From contig JABEVM010000221.1 in NCBI GenBank assembly GCA_013041585.1, forward strand, positions 1 through 9,923: a stretch of 9,923 nucleotides of DNA. The letters run 5' to 3'. Origin of the DNA: Chlamydiota bacterium (lineage in GTDB: Bacteria; Chlamydiota; Chlamydiia; Chlamydiales; Rhabdochlamydiaceae). The notes under the pieces are model-generated. The model was given only the letters and a program-made list of their open reading frames with translations, made no database searches and had not been told where the DNA came from. The translations under genes and the position numbers were made by a program. Shown piece by piece: positions 6,684 to 9,923 of the stretch; within the stretch, counting starts at the first letter, position 1; each line of letters starts with the position of its first letter.

Positions 6684-8237
6684 GTGTGTTATTTATTATT
6701 CGCAGTTTTTTTACTTAAGCTTGCGCCGTGTAGCTGCAAAGAGGAAAAAGGACCCTCGCCCAAAACCGCCATTGCCACTTTATATAGCAGCCTCGATCCC
6801 CTTTCCCTAACACAGCAGCTTGCTTTTTATGAACTATATAAGGATACGGCCGAGGGCAAAGAAGCGCTTTCCCATGTATGGAAGCTGCTTACACAAGAAA
6901 ACCTCACAGAAGATCTCACTGACATTTCTTTCCCCAGCATAAACATTGACGCCATCGTCTCCCTTATTACACGTCAGACATTTGATCCTCCAATCCTTCT
7001 ACAGGAAGAAGAACTAAATCTTATCGAAAAAATCTCTTCTTCCCTTCCCAATCGCAAACTCAAAGGAGCTCATGTCTGGACAGTTCATGAAGTAGAAAAT
7101 CTACCGACTGAAGAGATCGATTTGGCAAGAGGGCTGCTGCTTTGTCAATTCGAAAACCATGAAAATTTTCGTGATGAGATCAGGCAATATGAGGCCTCTT
7201 TAGACCTGATGGCGCTCCAAATTCTCATCCGACTCCAAGGTGATAAAAACCCCGAACGGATTATCAAAGAGATGAACCGTCTCATTTTTCATGAGATGCA
7301 ATTTAGATTTCCTCCTCACTCCCTCCAGCATAAAGAGATCGACCTCTATACTTTCCTCCCTTCGGTTCTAGATAGCAGACGAGGGGTGTGTTTAGGAGTT
7401 TCTATTATTTATTTAAGCCTTGCCCAAAGGCTTAATCTCACTTTGGAAGTGATCACACCCCCAGGGCACATTTATGTCCGCTACCGAGAAGGCGATACCA
7501 TTATCAACATTGAAACTACAGCAAGAGGTATCAATCTTCCCTCCGAGGTCTACCTTGGGGTGAATACAAGAAATTTACAGCAAAATACCATCAAAGAAGT
7601 CATCGGCATGGCTTTTTTCAACCATGCTGGACTTGCTTGGGCAAATGAAGATTACGGCTTTGCTGTACAGCTTTATGAAAAAGCCCAGCGCTTTTGTATA
7701 GACGATCCTCTCCTCAAAATGCTCCTTGGTATGAACTATCTTTTCATTGGCAAAGTCACAGAAGGGGAAAAGCTTCTCAGAGAAATTGAATATACAACTT
7801 TCGATGATGCCGTATCTCCTGAGTCGCTTGCGCAAGATTATCTTTCTGGAAAGGTCGATGCAGAAGGACTAAAAATGGCTTTTTTGCGAGTGGATGAAAG
7901 TAGACAATCGATTATTGAAAAACAGCAAAAGTTGCAGAAAATTCTTGCCCACTATCCAAAATTTAGAGCCGGACTTTTTCAACTGGCAACAACTTGGCTG
8001 CAATTAGGAAGAGTAAGCGAAGCGTCGCAAGTCTTAGAAACATACCACAGGATCGATCCGAGTTATTGTGTAGTAGAATATTATCTATCTATTTTCTCTA
8101 TGGAAAGATTCGACTACAAAAAAGCCTGGAGCCATTTAAAAAAAGCAGAGCAGATTACAAATGCAAGGAATCATAATCCAAAAGCACTGAAGTCTTTGCG
8201 AAATACGTTAAAAATGGTATATCCCGAAGAAATGTAA
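6684..8237 (+). CDS. Putative lipoprotein with SirB1-like transglutaminase/protease domain and TPR-like repeats
   Basis: This 517-residue protein starts at GTG, with AAAGGA (6672-6677) 6 nt upstream. Its N-terminus (MCYLLFAVFLLKLAPCSCKE) is a hydrophobic export signal ending in Cys residues. LAPC is an imperfect lipobox, so a membrane-anchored lipoprotein is inferred. Residues about 165-290 resemble the SirB1/transglutaminase-like core. DSRRGVCLGVSIIYLS (230-245) places C236 at the helix start. TPPGHIYVRY (258-267) gives H262, and INIETTARG (274-282) gives E277, so a Cys-His-Glu arrangement is intact. Paired helices typical of TPRs follow at about 305-365 and 425-495. The family often lacks the Cys, so its presence suggests real cysteine-peptidase or acyl-transfer activity. 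The substrate is unknown. The gene is probably co-transcribed with the next one, 13 nt downstream. Confidence 0.7.
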   Translation: MCYLLFAVFLLKLAPCSCKEEKGPSPKTAIATLYSSLDPLSLTQQLAFYELYKDTAEGKEALSHVWKLLTQENLTEDLTDISFPSINIDAIVSLITRQTFDPPILLQEEELNLIEKISSSLPNRKLKGAHVWTVHEVENLPTEEIDLARGLLLCQFENHENFRDEIRQYEASLDLMALQILIRLQGDKNPERIIKEMNRLIFHEMQFRFPPHSLQHKEIDLYTFLPSVLDSRRGVCLGVSIIYLSLAQRLNLTLEVITPPGHIYVRYREGDTIINIETTARGINLPSEVYLGVNTRNLQQNTIKEVIGMAFFNHAGLAWANEDYGFAVQLYEKAQRFCIDDPLLKMLLGMNYLFIGKVTEGEKLLREIEYTTFDDAVSPESLAQDYLSGKVDAEGLKMAFLRVDESRQSIIEKQQKLQKILAHYPKFRAGLFQLATTWLQLGRVSEASQVLETYHRIDPSYCVVEYYLSIFSMERFDYKKAWSHLKKAEQITNARNHNPKALKSLRNTLKMVYPEEM

Positions 8238-8250
8238 CAAAGGAAATACT

Positions 8251-8706
8251 ATGCAGCGCTCTTTTTTCAAATATGCCAGTATCTTATTATGCCTTCTCTC
8301 CTCCTCAGTTTTTGCCAAAGCGATCATTCTCACTGACGTGATGTCAAGAGAAGATCAACACGAAACGGGAGTAGATACACTAAACGCTAAACAAAAACTT
8401 GCCCTGCAAACCTGGCTTGATAAAAATTTTGTTCTAAAGTCAGATATGGGAAAAGAAGAGGAAGAAAAAAAAGTACCGGCAAGCCTTTATCTTTCTCAAA
8501 GTATAGACAATGGCACAAAGCTCATTTTGAGCGACGATTCGATGTACCTAGTTTCCCCTGAAGATGTGACCTACACCTCTTTTTGGATAACCCCTTTCCC
8601 ATTAAGACTGGAAGATAGCGGCGATCCAGAATACCCCGTACGAATTGTTAACATCAATAATGGGAAAAGCGTGAAGGCTCGTCAGATAAAGCCTCCTCGA
8701 GGATAA
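8251..8706 (+). CDS. Small exported protein of unknown function
   Basis: A 151-residue protein. Residues 1-22 (MQRSFFKYASILLCLLSSSVFA) are a clear Sec signal peptide with predicted cleavage after VFA, so the product is periplasmic or surface. The mature part has TGVDTLNAKQKLALQTWLDK (about 39-58), which recalls a 'TGLDKLs..E..AL..WL' pattern in small exported proteins of many bacteria. A beta-rich second half ends in a basic tail (YPVRIVNINNGKSVKARQIK, 128-147). No catalytic motif is seen. AGGA (8241-8244) lies 6 nt before the ATG, in the same context (AAAGGAAATNCT) as the preceding gene, so the two probably form one unit. Its stop is 1 nt from the stop of the convergent OTU gene. Its 3' end is repeated at 9657-9728. 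Confidence 0.75.
   Translation: MQRSFFKYASILLCLLSSSVFAKAIILTDVMSREDQHETGVDTLNAKQKLALQTWLDKNFVLKSDMGKEEEEKKVPASLYLSQSIDNGTKLILSDDSMYLVSPEDVTYTSFWITPFPLRLEDSGDPEYPVRIVNINNGKSVKARQIKPPRG
8635..8706 (+). repeat. Left copy of a 72-bp direct repeat (3' end of the 151-residue gene)
   Basis: These last 24 codons, including the stop, match 9657-9728 in the same orientation. By my hand alignment 53 of 72 bases agree, with no gaps, and 17 of 23 encoded residues are identical. Many of the differences are synonymous. The two copies bracket the OTU gene and are about 1.02 kb apart. Confidence 0.8.
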
Positions 8707-8707
8707 C

Positions 8708-9676
8708 TCATAACATTTGACTTAGTAGTGAATTTAACTTACGAAGTTCTTCAGAGGTGAGCTTTTTTGCATTAGGGTCTATCTTTCGAAGTTCAAGAAG
8801 AGGAGACTCCCAATATTCTTTCGGAACTATGGTAGAATAGTGCCGCTTTCCTGGATTGTATTCTAAGTGAATCTGAGGTCTATTTTCCCCATCCTCTGCA
8901 AGATGGAACTGCTGATCAGGATTGGTTATATATGTATCGCCTACCTTGCAGTGGATGAGCGCTGACACATCATAGATCCTGCACAATGCCAAAATCTCCC
9001 CATTGCTTCCAAAAAAACCCTTCTTTTCAATGAGCCGAGTATAGGATTTCATCAAATCGGGTAAAGCCATAGAATTGATTACCGTTAATTTAGCTAAATC
9101 TTCATCGGATACTGTTTCACCTGCATCAAGCTTTCTTGTCACATCTTGATTATATTGATCTTTAAAATCGGTAACCGAAATTTCTAAAGCCTGTTTTACC
9201 TGATCATCATCCCAATTTTGACGTATCCAATCGGCAACTTGCTTACGAAGCACTGGAACAATTTCCTCATTGGATTTCCATCCAAATTTCCATTTGGGTC
9301 CAAACACATCTTTTAGTAAGCGAAGCCCACTGATAAAAGAATTGAAAAGACAATCTCCATTGCCTGGCTGCCGAATGATTCGTAAATCCACTTCCCTCTC
9401 TATCATTATTTCTTTAGGAATCACATCAAGCGCCGTTAATAGCCTGGATCCAGCTCGATTCATAAATTGCACACTTTGAGAGGCAATTTGAGAAACTGCC
9501 TTCTGAGAACCTTTGTTCTCTGTGCTAGAAGAATTTCCGACTTGAGAAGTAGTCCTACTAGAGGAAGAGTTCGTAATCCCGGAAATAAACCTTGTAAACT
9601 GTGACACAACTGTACCTATTTCTTTATCTTTCTCTTTGCAAAGGCAACCCCAAGCACCTGTAAGGATTGTTAACAT
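8708..9676 (-). CDS. OTU-family cysteine protease, predicted deubiquitinase and candidate type III effector
   Basis: Probably removes ubiquitin from host proteins after secretion. With the ATG at 9676 it has 322 residues (a TTG at 9688 adds four). The OTU signature is QPGNGDCLFNSF (103-114), with nucleophile C109. The second motif, FFGSNGEILALCRIYDVS (about 221-238), corresponds to the usual 'WGG..EL.ALA..Y.V'. The catalytic His motif is GKRHYSTIV (276-284), with H279. Oddities: Asn106 replaces the usual Asp of DGNC, and Ser281 occupies the position where a third Asn/Asp commonly follows HY. Residues 33-68 are rich in Ser, Thr, Gln and Asn, as in type III secretion signals. No strong SD precedes TTG or ATG. 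A GTG at 9607 (AGG, 7 nt spacing) would give a 299-residue protein starting outside the repeat remnant. OTU proteases such as ChlaOTU are known in chlamydiae. Fold is confident; activity and secretion are inferred. Confidence 0.85.
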   Translation of the reverse strand: MLTILTGAWGCLCKEKDKEIGTVVSQFTRFISGITNSSSSRTTSQVGNSSSTENKGSQKAVSQIASQSVQFMNRAGSRLLTALDVIPKEIMIEREVDLRIIRQPGNGDCLFNSFISGLRLLKDVFGPKWKFGWKSNEEIVPVLRKQVADWIRQNWDDDQVKQALEISVTDFKDQYNQDVTRKLDAGETVSDEDLAKLTVINSMALPDLMKSYTRLIEKKGFFGSNGEILALCRIYDVSALIHCKVGDTYITNPDQQFHLAEDGENRPQIHLEYNPGKRHYSTIVPKEYWESPLLELRKIDPNAKKLTSEELRKLNSLLSQML

Positions 9677-9728
9677 CCAAAACGACAACTGCGTGAAGGC
9701 CCGTCAAATAAAGCCAGCACGTCAATAG
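9657..9728 (+). pseudogene. Orphan 3' remnant of a paralogue of the 151-residue exported protein (right repeat copy)
   Basis: Read on the plus strand this encodes PVRIVNIQNDNCVKARQIKP, then ARQ and TAG. It matches the end of the gene at 8251-8706, with 17 of 23 residues identical and both stops at the same place. No start, signal peptide or body is present. Homology stops at about 9657, and leftward the sequence is the OTU gene on the other strand. The first codons of the OTU frame (ATG at 9676, TTG at 9688) lie antisense within this remnant. The best reading is a former second copy whose body was lost when the OTU gene arrived. Confidence 0.7.
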
Positions 9729-9736
9729 AAAGACGC

Positions 9737-9922
9737 CTATGTTTTATTGAGAAATCTATAAGGATTAGGTGTATACTCTGAAACTTTTCCTTGTGTCCAC
9801 ATATAAGCTGCAAAGTTCACTACAAGGGATGCGACTTTGATCACATCCGAAGCCTGTGATTTTTTTGTTAGGTTGAATTGAACCGCTACTTGTAAGCCGC
9901 AAGCGAGAGTACTGATTGTAGA
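9737..9922 (-). CDS. Unidentified protein, C-terminal 61 codons (5' part beyond the right edge)
   Basis: A minus-strand reading frame is open from the window edge to a TAG at 9737-9739. It encodes STISTLACGLQVAVQFNLTK at the visible start, a helical stretch (about residues 22-40, ASDVIKVASLVVNFAAY), and ends VSEYTPNPYRFLNKT. Its mixed hydrophobic/polar composition is normal for protein, and the other minus-strand frame I read through this stretch hits a stop earlier. I do not recognise the family. The gene stops 60 nt before the OTU ATG on the same strand, with no terminator hairpin between, so the two could be co-transcribed. Confidence 0.5.
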   Translation of the reverse strand, partial: STISTLACGLQVAVQFNLTKKSQASDVIKVASLVVNFAAYMWTQGKVSEYTPNPYRFLNKT

Positions 9923-9923
9923 T

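Noticed and set aside
6619..6810. 63-codon plus-strand frame spanning the malQ/lipoprotein junction
   Set aside because: It overlaps the better supported GTG-started lipoprotein gene in another frame and has no ribosome binding site of its own.
9699..9722. Two TTGACG -35-like hexamers on the minus strand upstream of the OTU gene
   Set aside because: No acceptable -10 is found 16-18 bp downstream of either. They arise from the coding sequence of the repeat remnant.
8635..9728. An insertion sequence carrying the OTU gene, with the 72-bp copies as target-site duplications
   Set aside because: No transposase or terminal inverted repeats are seen. The repeats are far longer than a typical target duplication and are diverged while staying in frame, so a lost paralogue fits better.

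Overview
The window looks like a piece of a chlamydial chromosome, probably from a lineage outside the classical Chlamydiaceae (an amoeba- or arthropod-associated 'environmental' chlamydia; I cannot fix the genus). The main evidence is gene order: the end of a YchF-type GTPase, then sctU, sctV, a CopN/SctW gatekeeper, a small CesT-like chaperone and malQ, all on the plus strand. From memory this is the order CT092-CT087 in Chlamydia trachomatis. The protein features agree with it.

Positions 1-6638 form a conserved type III secretion block. The last 15 codons of ychF are followed by a gap of about 100 bp. That gap has a good housekeeping-type promoter (TTGACG, 17 bp, TAGAGT) and a cluster of CTGTAC/GTACAG inverted repeats at the predicted transcription start. 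Five genes then run with almost no spacing: sctU and sctV overlap by 4 nt, copN and scc1 follow closely, and malQ begins 1 nt after the scc1 stop. SctU (substrate-specificity switch) and SctV (export gate) are inner-membrane parts of the secretion apparatus. CopN is the secreted plug that controls substrate order, and Scc1 is its likely chaperone. MalQ is a glycogen-metabolism enzyme that shares this operon in chlamydiae.

After malQ the order departs from the C. trachomatis order as I remember it. Positions 6684-8706 hold two exported proteins with near-identical ribosome binding sites. One is a 517-residue putative lipoprotein combining a SirB1-like transglutaminase/protease fold, with Cys-His-Glu in place, and TPR-like helices. 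The other is a 151-residue protein of unknown function with a signal peptide.

Positions 8708-9923 are on the opposite strand and look like accessory DNA. An OTU-type cysteine protease (likely deubiquitinase) gene with a Ser/Thr-rich N-terminus is a strong candidate for a secreted effector. It is bracketed by two direct copies of the last 24 codons of the 151-residue gene: the genuine 3' end on one side and an orphan, diverged remnant (17 of 23 residues identical) on the other. This suggests that the OTU gene replaced most of a former tandem paralogue. The C-terminal 61 codons of another minus-strand gene run off the right edge. No tRNA, rRNA, CRISPR array, transposase or intergenic stretch longer than about 105 bp was seen.
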